A stretch of 64,000 bases of DNA from Taudactylus pleione (GCA_031769625.1 JAUIMM010000169.1:8800001-8864000), one strand, 5' to 3'; positions 42,560-53,910 are shown, counted from the stretch's first letter. Program-made: numbers and translations. Notes: generated from the sequence alone by a model not told the origin.

Positions 42560-44230
42560 ATCTCTAGTATGCAGTCTGAAGTCTCAATGCCCAATGGTCA
42601 TATGGAGCTTGAGGATGCTGGAAACAAGTCTGCGATAGCTGTGGCGAATCCCTGTGGAGACGCTTCCCACAATTGGTGGCAGACTTTAAAGTGCCAGACT
42701 CCTCAAGCCAAAAGCTATACCCCAGTGTTCAAGTGTCCCCCAGAGAATGAAGGAGAAAGTTTACTTAGATTTCTAGAACATGTTCTTGAGATACACATAG
42801 TGTACCTACACCCATGAAACGGTGACTGAATACGCAGCCCCCTTGTAAAAGCAGTCTGGGCCCTTGGAAGACAAACCAACGCTGCTGGTAAGAAAATGAC
42901 AGGGCCTGTATAAAGCCTGTATAGACACAAGTTGTGAAATGGCCTCCAAACCCTCCAGAAGGAAGGCAAAGAAACATGAGAGGCGAAAATTTGTAACAGT
43001 TACACCAGAAGTGGCAGAGTTTCCAAACCCGGAGGTAAGCACGACATGGAAATGAGTCCGGGCTCATAACCTGGTGCGGACTACAAGAGAGAATAACCTG
43101 TAGCTTTCTCACTCTCAGTCACAGAAGTCAGGTTGTGAAAACCAGCCAAGGAAAATGCCCTTGAAGATATGGGCCTAGTCGCAGCCAGTCTGGACAAAGT
43201 GGAAGACGTCACCCTGGACCTGTAGACCTTGGGAAAACGTCCTCATATCATGACCTGCGTAGCCAGCCTGGAGACGCTAGAAGTATCCCACTCGGGAAGC
43301 CGCTATGCCAACAGAGAAGTGAGAGAACAGTGGGGACAGCAGAAACAAATGCTTTGGCTTAAAGATTTTACGGAACAGTCAAGGCAGCCACTCGCAGAAG
43401 CCAGCAGATACCTAGATCCCATACCAAACTGTGGAGCCTCGCAACCATGCCGAGAGGCCATGAGATCCCCAGGCGGAAGGCCTCACGCCCGAACAGTAGG
43501 AAGACCACTCGTAGAAGAGACCCCGGTCCTAGGAGAAACGTGGTTCTGCTGAGGACGTCCACTGTCAAAAGTCCCACTACTGGCACGACCACCACTGAGA
43601 GAGGGAACGAAGGTCTCAAACCCGAAAAGACTGTGGCATTGCCAGCGCAGTCTATTGCCTGCCGAAAGATCTACCTATGCCACCGCTGGGTCGCTGTTCC
43701 ATTGATTGTAACCGGCCGTGAGGACGGACAGGGTCCTCAATAGAGCCAGAACGATGGCATGGAGCTCGAGCCCATCGAATAGCCGAGTCAGTGTGGGCGG
43801 TGATCCAAGGCCCCGGAGCTGAAACACAAGTTCACGGCACCTCAGCCCAGAAGAATTGCGGCTGTGGTCACATTGAGCCAATTCGGCAGGGCAAAGGATT
43901 GGACATGTAGGAGAAGAACGTAAACCCTCCACCAACAGAGAGTGATGGATGCTGTTGGAAAGAACAGAAACAGAGAGATGCAGAGCAACCCCATCAAGTT
44001 TGGAGAATTACTCACTGGGACTCCCGTGAGTAGAACCTGGTCCACTGAATGATCCCTAAGTGTAGACCAACATGCCCAACAACCAAATGCTTCACAAGGC
44101 CGACGGACGAGCCACCGACTGAACCTTTGACCAAGGGCCATCCACTGTCCGCCGCAAGAAAAACACCTCTGAAGAGAGGTGTCGGAGACCACCCCCAGAA
44201 CTGAAGGAGCAGACAAGGAAACCAGGGATG
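42560..44230 (-). pseudogene. Decayed DIRS-like element (DIRS-C)
   Basis: Reading minus strand: at 43842-44216 an RNase H relic (CGGQWMALGQRF, then SPNLMGLLCISLFLF, WLNVTTAAILLG). Near 43440-43470 is the LMASRHGCEAP block that follows RNase H in DIRS polyproteins. At 42690-42770 is a terminal-repeat-like segment (GACACTTGAACACTGGGGTA and TGAGGAGTCTGGCACTTTA) resembling the DIRS-B left end. The RNase H sequence differs clearly from DIRS-A, so this is another lineage. No RT or complete YR was found. Confidence 0.6.
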
Positions 44231-44234
44231 CAAA

Positions 44235-44985
44235 GATATAACGTATTGAAAAAACCTTTAGCGCAAAATATAATGCAGCCCAAGAGTTAAATATGCGGTA
44301 CCCTACACAGCCGCAAAGAAATATGATAAGTGGAAAAATGTTTTAACTCACCTGGCGCTATTATGGAGTACTCAGCATAGTATATGATAAAAAATTTATT
44401 TATTTGAGGTATATGAGAGGAAAGGTCACAAAATTTAAAATAAGCAAAGATGTATCACAAAATACAAAATAAAAAAATACAATTGGCACATGCAGGATAA
44501 AGTGCATTTGGACAAAAACATGCAGAAATTGGGACAGCAAAACAAATATGAACGTGGAAGTATCAATCAGTTCAAATGTCACGTTCAATTAGCACATGCA
44601 AGGTGGAAAATGAAGTGCAAGTGCAAATAGACAGGATATTCATAAATTATGGCAGCATGGGTATATGAAAAAAGTCCTAATGGGCCAACGCGTTTCGTGC
44701 TATGGATGGATGGTGAGCCCTGCACAGGAAGGGCGTGTGGTGATGTAAACGGCTACTGCAGCAACTGTGGGAGGGGCGTCCACTTGGATACTTAATCCAC
44801 TGGAAGCTAATATGTGGGGAACGAAGCCCTCTGATTCCGGTGTCTCCTAAGCCTGCTACAAGCAGCGCACAGCTCAAATAGAAATAAAAACAAAAACTTT
44901 ACAAAGAAAAACAAAATAATAGCTACCTACAAGGGCTGCATGGCAGCCCATCTAAAACGTGCCCTACTCCTCAGGCACTTCAAAG
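44235..44985. other. Intronic DNA with one GAAACGCGT-type motif
   Basis: AT-rich, with no protein family. CCAACGCGTTTCGTGC at 44687-44702 is the reverse form of the GAAACGCGT motif also found near 13406, 52100 and 60497. Confidence 0.4.
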
Positions 44986-44989
44986 AATT

Positions 44990-46130
44990 GTGAGATTGCC
45001 AGGTTGCGGCCTAGGATCGGCCGTTGCTCACCTTTGCGCCGTCTTCTCCTGATCTCTTGTGTGGTCAGAAGTCAGGTGCGGCGGAGGGTAACGCGCTGAG
45101 TATTCCGCCTAGTGCCATGAGGACTGCCTTGGTCTGCGCCGTGCCTTGGTTTCTGTGGTTGCCGTCATGGACACGGCCATGACAGTTTACATCACCTGAC
45201 TACTCTGTACCCAATGGTAGCTTGGCGGTGGTCAGCTGACACTGTCCACCAATGATCTGTTACTGCAGGGGATAAAGCCAGACTTCGGACATCAGGAAGT
45301 TGCCTGTGCAACGTTGTCGCTACTAGTGTGTTCTTGCCGCTACCTTGTTTCAGGTCCTCTCGTGATTACTGGTGATTTATTACCTGCTCTCTCTGCAACA
45401 GTGTATTAACATCCAGCCTGTGTGCAAGACAAGTTCCAACTCACTCTGCAACAGTGTATTAACATCCAGCCTGTGTGCAAGACAAATACCAACTTTTGTG
45501 CAACAGTGCATCCAACATCCTGCCATGTGCGTTACGATACCACTACTCGACGCAAGTTTGCATCCAGGACCTCTCCCTGGTATATTCGTTTCAAGTACCT
45601 GACTCGACCCAAGTTTGCGTCCAGTACCTCTTTCTGGTGTATTCTTTCAAGTACCTGACTCGACGCAAGTGTGCGTCCAGGACTCCTCCTTGGTGTATTC
45701 ATTCCTAGTACCTGACTCGAAACAAGTTTGCGTCCAGGATCCTTGTTCAGAGAACTTATTTACAAGGACCTATCCTTCATCACACCTGTGCATCCAGCAT
45801 TCCAGTCCAAGGTTCTACCTTCTGTATTACTTCTTCTTGAAGTATATTCCCAGGGCCATTGTTTTTTTGACTCTATTCCCACGGTATCAGACACCAGTGC
45901 AAAGGACCGTGACCTGCCAGCTGGGTGCAGCTAAGCCCATATCCCGCTTGGAGGGGTCAGATGGCGAACACCTCCCGGCTGGTTAAACTGCGCACCTTTG
46001 TACTGGTCTCCTCAACGTCTGACATCCGTGAATGAGGAGGTCTTATATTCAGGCCCCTCGCCTCCGGTTTAGCCCTCAACTTTCACCCCACCAACAGGGG
46101 AAATCTCCACAGTCCATGACAGAGGGGAGA
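44990..46130. repeat. Probable LTR-derived repeat with two tandem blocks
   Basis: GAGGGTAACGCGCTGAG and CCTAGTGCCATG (45080-45118) resemble the right end of the solo LTR at 47386-48136 (AGGTAACACTCGCCTAGCGC). GCCATGACA occurs near 45175 and CCATGACA near 46115. In between are a ~53-bp tandem unit (45377-45500, GCAACAGTGTATTAACATCC) and a ~60-bp unit (45545-45750, AAGTACCTGACTCGAC ... TTTGCGTCCAG). No gag or pol was found. Confidence 0.5.
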
Positions 46131-46671
46131 ATCTTAGGATTTAAAGATACAATTCATTAAGTGCCAGCTCCAGCCCCAACCTACAATCCCATGGCCCAGT
46201 GTTCCCCAGCCTTGCTGCAAGAGAAACAATGTTCATTGATCATATGTCATTGCTAGGTAAAAATTTAGGCTGGTAATCCCGACACTACCAATTTAGATCA
46301 CATTAGCCTAAAATCCCTGTGTTGCATACATAGAAACCAATGCGTATATCCCCTCTATGCAGAGATGTACATATTTCGTGCTGCCCACTATCTGTATGCT
46401 TGGTTTCAATTATCAGTGGGCACTTGCAACAGCCCTATACTAGGTGCAAAAGACGCCTGTTAATGTGTATTTACGCTTATGAGCAGCTCTGTAGTGCCAG
46501 CATTTCCTGTGAGAATGGCCCTCTTACAGCACATTTGTGCCTCAGTTCTGGCAGTAGAAGCCACTGAAATATGTCCAACTCTGCATTGCACATACTTGCA
46601 TACACTCAGTTCAGGTTGCCTACACTCAGAAATTCGTCCAAATCTGCATTGCACATACTTGCATACACTCA

Positions 46672-47170
46672 GGGCCTAATTCAGAGCCGAACGCTCTGAC
46701 CAGAGCGCTCGCTCTGAATCAGGGCCCTCCTCCATGAAAATGGAGCGTCCTCCTGGACCATCACACAGCTGTGGGTGACCACTCACAGCTTATGCGAGCA
46801 TCCATGATGATGGTCGCGATGGTCAAGACCATCGCAACCATCGGGCTTGCGACGGAGACCCTGCGGTAGGGTCTTGCTGCCGCAAGCCCTGGAGTGATTT
46901 TGGCTCTATCAGAGCCAAAATCACTCCCACTGACATCACTACTGATGTCAGTGGTGCCGGCTTCAGACGGTAGGCGTTCCCATGGGAACGCCTCCGTCTA
47001 GCAGTCACGCCCCCGGCACGCCCACCAAAGGGGGCGTGCTGTCAATCAACATCGACAGCACGCCCCCTTTAGTGCGAGACCCGGAGCGACGGAGAGCCCG
47101 TCGCTATCCGGGTCTCGCGCATGCGCACGACGGAGCTCCCTGCGCTCGTGAGCGGGTCTGAATGACCCCC
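46672..47170 (+). mobile_element. Hairpin-chain MITE, copy 3 (type B), duplication TCA
   Basis: 499 bp, from GGGCCTAATTCAGAGCC to GGTCTGAATGACCCCC, with TCA at 46669-46671 and 47171-47173. Same orientation as copies 1 and 4. The hairpin series is complete: terminal pair, CCATGAAAATGG, GCTGTGGGTGACC pair, CGCGATGGTCAAGACCATCG, GGCTTGC nested pair, AGTGATTTTGGCTC pair, ACATCACTACTGATGTCAGT, AGGCGTTCCCATGGGAACGC and AAAGGGGGCGTGCTGTC pair. Short tandem copies of a CACATACTTGCATACACTC phrase surround it (46590-46670 and 47215-47235). Confidence 0.88.
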
Positions 47171-47385
47171 TCAGTTCAGGTTGTATACACTCAGAAATGC
47201 GTCCAACTCTGCATTGCACACACTTGCATACACTCAGTTCAGGTGCACATAGGCTTAGGCATAGGCTCCATGAGGCATAAGTTTTACACACTTAAATCAG
47301 CGATTGGTGGGTAAAAAGTATCCAGAATTGAAAGATCTTATGTATGCATGGAATCACTGTTGATCAAGAGATACTGCAAAATACC

Positions 47386-48136
47386 TGTTACGTTCTGGGT
47401 TATTTGTGGACCCGGGGTGGTAGCAGGAGCGATCACAGAAGCAGATTTGTAAATAAAACTAGGATTTTTAATAAGTGCTCGAGTAGACATATAATGTGGC
47501 AGTAAATAAAAGTCCAGGAAAATATAAATGTGCATAAGAGTTCTGTGGTGGGAGCAAAAGGGTTAATGTCCAGGTAGAAACAATTAGAGCAGTCCAGGTG
47601 TGCAGGTAGTGAAACTGAAAATAAACAAGCCAGGTTTGCAGATAGTGAACTGAAGTGCAGGATGTCAGCAGGCTCAGGTACTCAGGTATGGACAAGGGTG
47701 ATGGAGGTAGCGGGGTAGTCCAGTGGGAACTAGGAGCTGACAGGCAGACTGGCAGACAGCAGATACACAGGAACAGGAAAGCACAGAGAACTCCCTCTCA
47801 GCTATGCTGAGATACACGTTGCACTGGCAAAGAAGGAAGGCACTGACCCTTCCTAAATACCCCATGCCGTGCTGTTACTGGCCGGAGGGAACATGTGACT
47901 CACCAGGATTGGCCAGCCGCATCACATGGCCAGAAGGCAAGATGGCGGCGCCCATGCCAAACGGAATGGAGACGCCGCCAGGCCTTACCAGTGCAGAGTG
48001 ACAACAGGCCCGCACAACAACGCGCGCAGCCAAAGCCCCCCGCCAGACACCAGCTCCGCCACCAGACAGCCCGCGCCACAATGACCTCACAGGTAACACT
48101 CGCCTAGCGCCATGCTGAAATACCCTGGCCGTGACA
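47386..48136. mobile_element. Solo LTR with 5-bp duplication ATACC
   Basis: 751 bp beginning TGTTACGTTCTGGG and ending CTGGCCGTGACA, the TG...CA pattern of LTR retroelements. ATACC is present at 47381-47385 and again at 48137-48141. No internal coding region is present, so the pair of LTRs has recombined to one. The orientation could not be decided. Confidence 0.8.
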
Positions 48137-48141
48137 ATACC

Positions 48142-48540
48142 TCTACGATGGTTAATGCTTGTGTATGGGATTGCATGTGGTGTCCCTCCCCGCGGTGACA
48201 CCTGGTGCGGGGAGGGATGCCTTGTGCGCGGCGAAGCCGTGGCGTGCCCCGAAAAGGGGTGTGGCCTCAAGTAAGGGGCATGGCCTCAGGTAAGGGGCAT
48301 GGCCTCACGGCCCGAACCCGGTCCGTGTAGATTATGGAGAGTGGTGGAGGGTGCGGGCACTGCAGGCTTCCTCACTGTGACAGGAGCCGAGTGCTGCACT
48401 TAATGATACAGTGCAGCACCCGGCTCCTGTCACTGAGGGGAAGACTGCACCTTGGTGTCACCCCTCAGCGGGTGACACCCGGGTGCGGCCCGCACCCCCC
48501 TTGTGACGCCACTGTTGCAGGATTCACAATCATTGTGTTT
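48142..48540. other. GC-rich intronic repeat remains
   Basis: Contains AAGGGGCATGGCCTCA repeated twice (48276-48306) and an inverted CAGGAGCC...GTGCAGCAC pair around 48378-48430. CGGGTGACACCCGGGTGCGG is repeat-like. No gene recognised. Confidence 0.4.
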
Positions 48541-48602
48541 ATAACTCATAGTGCTTCTCACTTAAGTGAAAACAATATTAGATATGATATTTTTCCACTT
48601 AC

Positions 48603-49385
48603 CTAAATGCAGCAATGCAAATTGTGCAGCCAATTCTTTTGCATCCTCCAATGATGTACACAGTTTGTCAGGCATGAAGTAACTGTGGGCGTTACTTTCA
48701 ATGGATGGAACAACAATCTTATAAACCAGAAGAACTTTCTCATCGTGACTGGTTGTTGAAAACAAATAATATTCTGGAAAGGACAAATTGTTTTTGTAGC
48801 AGTAGTACTCTAAGTGCATCACGGCAGAGTGAAAATGATTAGACTTTAATGAATGCATGTTGATTGGAGTAAGTTTTGTTCCAGGATAGAGAGGGTATGT
48901 GCATCTTTCGGGCTCTGAAGACGTTGGGCTGTGTCGGCCACTAAGAACTGTTGAAAGACTCGTACATCTTGCAAGGGATCTTTGGCTCTCTTCTTCATTA
49001 TATGCAAAATTAAGCAAACTTTCAACATTGGGACTCATTTGACCATTTAAATGTTGTCTCCAGTTAACTTCCTTATTCACAGGTTTCGCCAAGGTAACCT
49101 CAATGCTTGCTCCATCAATGCATTCCCCATTCATTATTGACATTGCTGCAATAGCATCTTCTCTGTTAAAAAAATGTACAAATGCATAGTCCCTCAATTT
49201 TTTTACACGCTCAACAGCCCCGGGCTTAAATTTGTTAAATTCTGCTTTAATAGTGTCTTCTGCAGTAGATATCATCAAATTTCTTACATACAGAACCTTC
49301 ACTCTCTGCATTGTCTCTTCATCAACTTCCTTCTCTGGATCTGCCCAGTCAACCTGAATAGTATGGCCCCATAACTGGAAAGTCC
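48603..49385 (-). CDS. RBM46: RBM46, exon encoding RRM3 and the dsRNA-binding domain
   Basis: Minus-strand exon of 783 bp between acceptor ...TTACATTGCAG (AG at 49386-49387) and donor GTAAGT (from 48602). It starts with two bases of a split codon, then [18 protein letters not shown], the end of RRM2. RRM3 follows, with RNP2 VLYVRNL and RNP1 DYAFVHFF, ending [12 protein letters not shown] Ser-rich linker leads to the DND1-type double-stranded-RNA-binding domain ([57 protein letters not shown]). The order and sequence are those of RBM46 rather than A1CF or RBM47. The frame is open. In mammals RBM46 is expressed mainly in germ cells and is needed for meiosis. The exons for RRM1-2 are not in the window. 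Confidence 0.95.
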
Positions 49386-49658
49386 CTGCAATGTAAGTTT
49401 AAAAACATTTTTTAAAAATTGCAAATATACATATCTTTGAAATTAAATGCAAATAATGCAACATTGGTTACAAAACAAATGCAAGTAAGGTCCAAAAAGT
49501 TTCATTACTTTTTCTGTCTTGTTTCAAAATGATTTACAGGAATTAACATTTTATGATTCAAAAATGTGCATTGCTTTTTTTTTGCCACTGTTCCCTTCCT
49601 AATTTCTGTGAAATTGGAATCAGGGCTGAGACAGATTCAGCAATGGCTGAAAGACAAA

Positions 49659-50207
49659 GGCCCTCATTCAGAGCCGTACGCTCTGAGCAGAGCGCACGCT
49701 CTGAATGAGGGCCGGGCTCCATTTTCATGGAGCGTCCTCCTGGACGCTCGTATAGCTGTGGGTGACCACCCACAGGCTATACGAGCGTGCTTTTTGATGG
49801 CCGCGATGGTCGAGACCATCGCGACCATCGAAATTGCGAGCCGGAGCCTGCGGTTGAGGTTTTCAACCGCAAGCTCCGGAGTGATTTTGGCTCTATCAGA
49901 GCCAAAATCACTCCCACTGACATCACTAGTGATGTTAGTGGGCCGGCTTCTGACGGGAGGCGTTCCCGTGGGAACGCCCCCGTCAGGGAGGCACGCCCCC
50001 GGCACGCCCACCAAAGGGGGCGTGCTGTCAATCAACATTGACAGCACGCCCCCTTTGATCGGACACAACAAGCGAAGGACTTTCCTTCGCTCATCGCGTC
50101 TGGCGCATGCGCACGACGGAGCTCCCTCCGTCGTGCGCATGCTCAGTGCATAACATCGACCCACTTGCGAGCGGACAGCCGCTCGCGAGTGGGTCTGAAT
50201 CAGGCCC
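49659..50207 (+). mobile_element. Hairpin-chain MITE, copy 4 (type A), duplication AAA
   Basis: 549 bp, the best-preserved copy. AAA at 49656-49658 and 50208-50210. Hairpins in order: 49659-49713 (16-bp arms), 49716-49733, 49730-49749, 49746-49786, 49797-49829, 49840-49879, 49877-49914, 49915-49940, 49950-49986, 50013-50057, 50071-50091, 50105-50142, 50158-50195. Loops are mostly 2-8 bases and gaps between hairpins a few bases. It lies 270 bp upstream of the RBM46 exon, inside the intron. Confidence 0.92.
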
Positions 50208-50317
50208 AAAGACAGTTCTGCCGTTTTATTGCAATGCCTGTTTTACAAAAGTCAGCTAGTCAGAGATGGCATAATTTGCACAGATATTAAATAACTGCTT
50301 GGCACTGTATAGTCTCA

Positions 50318-50594
50318 GGGCGGAATTCAATTGTTTCGAGCCCCCTTCGCGTCCGATGGAGCTATTCAATTGTTGCTCCTGTTGGGCGCGATCAGGGTGC
50401 GACCTGAAATGTGTGAGAAGTGACCTGTTTGGGCACCCAAACATCACTTTTCGCGGTCACGCCCAGCACTTTGGTCGGGGGTAGCTGCTTTACGCGGGTA
50501 AACCTGACCACTTTGGGACAACTGCATAGCGGCCCACGATCTCCTGTCACTTTAGACGGGAGATCTGGACCGCGTAAATAAGTGAATTCCGCCC
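50318..50594. mobile_element. MITE with GGGCGGAATTCA ends, duplication TCA
   Basis: 277 bp. Left GGGCGGAATTCAATTG, right AAGTGAATTCCGCCC, TCA at 50315-50317 and 50595-50597. Interior non-coding. Confidence 0.82.
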
Positions 50595-50599
50595 TCATA

Positions 50600-51685
50600 G
50601 TTAAAACTAGGAGAAGCCGAGAATCACAGCAACCCCACATGGTACAGTAAATACAAACTTTGGGGTCTGCAAAACTCAATAGGTGTGGAGCACCTACGCC
50701 TTAGAAATAACTAATTTGACAAAATATTATTCTGCCTGTTAAGTAGACCTTATAGCACTGTCTATAAGATCTGCTTAACAGAGTTACTGCAATATTTAAA
50801 GAAACATTTAACTGGACCCTAGAGAACTTTGCTATAATATATCTGGCTGTGTAAATTGTACCACCTCCTTTATCGTACTGTTGAAAGCTTTGCAGCAGCA
50901 AAAATACAAGGTTTACAAAATGCCAGATTACAAGAAAACATTCAATAAAATTGTCTCCAACAGGAGAATCTCAAAAATAGATGGAAGCAGACAAAAGGTG
51001 GCCACACACAGTGAGATTCAAAAGTTGGTCAGATCAGTTTTACGATTTCCCTTGAAAATTCTTCCCTTCAGACACAGGACGATTTGTATTTAAAATGCAA
51101 CTATTTCACATAAGACCATACGATTTGATCAATCACATCACATAATGTGTGTCAATTCCTACACGATCAGTTGAGATCTCTCTGCAAAACCATCTGATCT
51201 GCGATCCAACTAGACGACGGTGGGGACGCGTATCAGGGTCGCAGAAGACTCAAAATACAACTATTTTCAAATGTTTGTTCTGTCCAAACTGTAGAAATTG
51301 CCCATATAGTGTGATCAATTGTCCCCTGTATGGCCAGCAAAAGAGCCTGATTCTGATTTGGGAGTAAAGTAAAAAATGTGCTTCACATTTTAGCAAAACC
51401 AAGTTTCACTGCAGAGTTTCGATTTGGAAGGGAGTAGTCAAAACTCAGAGATTTAAATTGCAATGTAAAAATAAATTGCCCAGTATTTGTGGCTACATAC
51501 AAAAGCAGCCAGTATTTACCCTGCATACAAAACAATAAATACCCCTTGCAGTGCTACATGGTTTATCACTGCTCTTTTTTGCTTCACTCACACCTCATAA
51601 TTGGGCCCAAAATCTGCAAGTAGAGGAAGAGATGGGCTTCATGACATTAAACAATAGACAACTATATCGCTTCTACTTGAGGCAA
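50600..51685. other. Intronic DNA without recognised features
   Basis: AT-rich, short ORFs only. No element ends or tandem arrays recognised. Confidence 0.45.
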
Positions 51686-51687
51686 TG

Positions 51688-51970
51688 GGCCTGATTCTGA
51701 GCCGCACGCACTGCCAGTGTCTAATGCAGTGGAGTTTTCTGTCGCACTGAGCATGTGTTCAATACTATGCCTTTTTCTTTCCCCTTTGCCTTTCCTACTC
51801 ATACATTAACCATTGATAAAGTACAGTTGTCATTGCTTATTATGACATTGTGACTATTTCTGCTAATTTATGGTACAGATGTGCCCTGCTAATTCTTTGC
51901 TGCGTAGGATTGCATGGTGCGATCGCAGTGCGCACCATAGCGTATGCTGCGATCTGTAGTTGATTGGAAT
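51688..51970. repeat. Fragment of a GGGCCTGATTCTGAG-ended MITE
   Basis: GGGCCTGATTCTGAGCCGCA matches the outer end of the 3-bp-duplication MITEs. GGTGCGATCGCAGTGCGCAC near 51920 is palindromic. No matching right end was found. Confidence 0.45.
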
Positions 51971-53190
51971 GTGAAGGTATTGAATTAGTTTAATAAAATA
52001 TATATCACATGAAAGGAGTTCTGAAAAGTTGCCCAAGTTATAATATTACCTACTATATATATGTCCTGGCATCTAATGCCTTGACAAAAAGACTATTGAA
52101 ACGCGTCAGCATAAGACGGTAACCAGGCACTGGAAGATCTAGTGTTCTTTTGTGGTGGAGCTCCAGGGGATTTCCGGAGTCTCCCATATTTTACAATTGT
52201 GCTTACCCATTAGAACTATGGTAAAGTTGCCAGCCTGGCACATATGTTCTTTAATATCATTGTATATTGTTCTCCAAAATAATTTAATTTTACGTATATA
52301 TTTAATTGCGCATTAAAAAAAATTCTAATTTTTATACTATTATAGTGTTTATATACCTGAACTTAAATAATATGTGTCTTCTAAGGTAAAGAATCCGGTT
52401 GTGGACTTCTGAGGGAGTTTTTACACTCATACCCCTAACAGGCTTTGCTATACAAATTACAGCTTGAATATACAGCCTATATACTACAGATGCCTTCTAA
52501 GGTCTACTGATTGCTTTACTATTACCATTAGCACATTGTGCAATGAACCAGGATTGTCCTAACACTCCATTTCAAGGATTTATTACCATACATTTTCCTT
52601 GGATTTGGACCTTTATTGTTTCAACATTGTTAGACGTATTACGTTATATATTTTTTCTGTTCATATTCCCGATTCTGTAGGATATCCAAATCCACAAGAA
52701 ATTAAGGAAAAGGGTTTTAACATATTTTTATTCACTATTATTTGTTTCATAATGTGACTATAGAAGTAGCTGTATTTCATCACACCAGTCTTTCACTTTG
52801 CTCTTCAATTTTGGGTTTGGGGTTAACCCAGGTATTTTCAAAAAGGCTGCTTAAACCTAGTGCAGCACGATTTGTTTCCATTACCAATGGGTGATCTAAA
52901 ATGAAATCTCAAATTGGTCTTCTTCTTATGAGTAACTCAGAATCTTCTATGAATCCAACCTGTACTGCCTGCTCATGTGAACTGAGGGAGTGTTGAGAAG
53001 TTTCCCTAGTGATGATCAAACCTCTGGCAGCCAGATAACAGATATTTCTAAAGTTTTTGCCCAGAGTAGTTACATTTGCACCATCGAAGCAGGTTCTGAC
53101 AAATACGGGGTGGAAAGATGTTCACGCACACAGAGCCTGTTTAGCCCAGTAACAGATTGACTGTAACCTAGTATTTCGCATGCAAATACA
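51971..53190. other. Intronic DNA with one GAAACGCGT motif
   Basis: GCCTTGACAAAAAGACTATT followed by GAAACGCGTCAGC at about 52078-52108. The rest is AT-rich with no recognised gene. Confidence 0.4.
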
Positions 53191-53275
53191 CCCGCAGTCG
53201 CACACAGAATATATAGGCATGCTGCATATCATTTTAATCAGCAGCAGCTGCTTGTGTGTCCTATTTGCATTGCAT
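53190..53275. repeat. Fragment of the 26.5-kb repeat family
   Basis: The block around GCAGTCGCACACAGAATATA and GGCATGCTGCATATCATTTT nearly repeats 26725-26770 and partly 4065-4100. Confidence 0.65.
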
Positions 53276-53398
53276 AAAAGATTTTGGTAGGTACAAATAA
53301 GGGCTGGAAATAAAGTTTAAAAAAAAAGTTTATTTTTTTTGTTTAAATTAGATTATTTTTGCATTAATGTTTTAATGAAAACAATAGCTTATTAATAA

Positions 53399-53910
53399 GT
53401 ATTAGAAACCTTGATCAACCATGTTGTAATGCTTTCTACATTAACAATTCAAAAGGTATTAGGATTGTTATCTCATAAGAGCCAGATTAAGTATTTCTTC
53501 CTTCCAGTACTCTCAGTAGTACTGAAAGTTTTGAATTGAAATAAAGATTAAGATTAAACCATGAGGTGTTTCTCTGTGTATTGCCTCTTATTGTGTTGGA
53601 ATTGTTTACCCTTCAAGATTGACAATGGTAGTTTTTTTAGGTCTTCTCCTGTCCTATAGGATTGTTAGGGGGTGGAGTTTGTGGAGTCTTAGCTGATGCT
53701 AGGAAGATTTAGTACCTCTAAGATCTGGATCACCCTCCCTATTTATCTGTTGTGTGAATTTACTGTATTGGTTCAGCTCACTCAAATGAAGACCACAGGC
53801 AACAAGAATGTGGAATAATACCAGGAGAATTACCTTATATTATGCTTTTTTTTAAGAAGGCACAGCACCATGCCTGTAGTCACAGTAAAATAAAAAAAAT
53901 TAAATTGAGA
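53399..53910. repeat. Dispersed repeat, partner of 41163-41680
   Basis: Long, mostly collinear similarity to 41163-41680. DIRS-D begins at its right end where the other copy continues CAGAGTGTTCAAAA, so this repeat was the target of that insertion. Confidence 0.75.

Larger units (their letters stand above)
29112..48602 (-). other. RBM46 intron, 19.5 kb, filled with transposons
   Basis: The donor on the minus strand is GTAAGT immediately after 48603 and the acceptor is TTTCTTTACAG ending at 29112. The intron holds two hairpin-chain MITEs, a DIRS relic split by an L1-like LINE, another DIRS-like relic, several MITEs, minisatellites and a solo LTR. No additional RBM46 exon was found in it. Confidence 0.88.
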
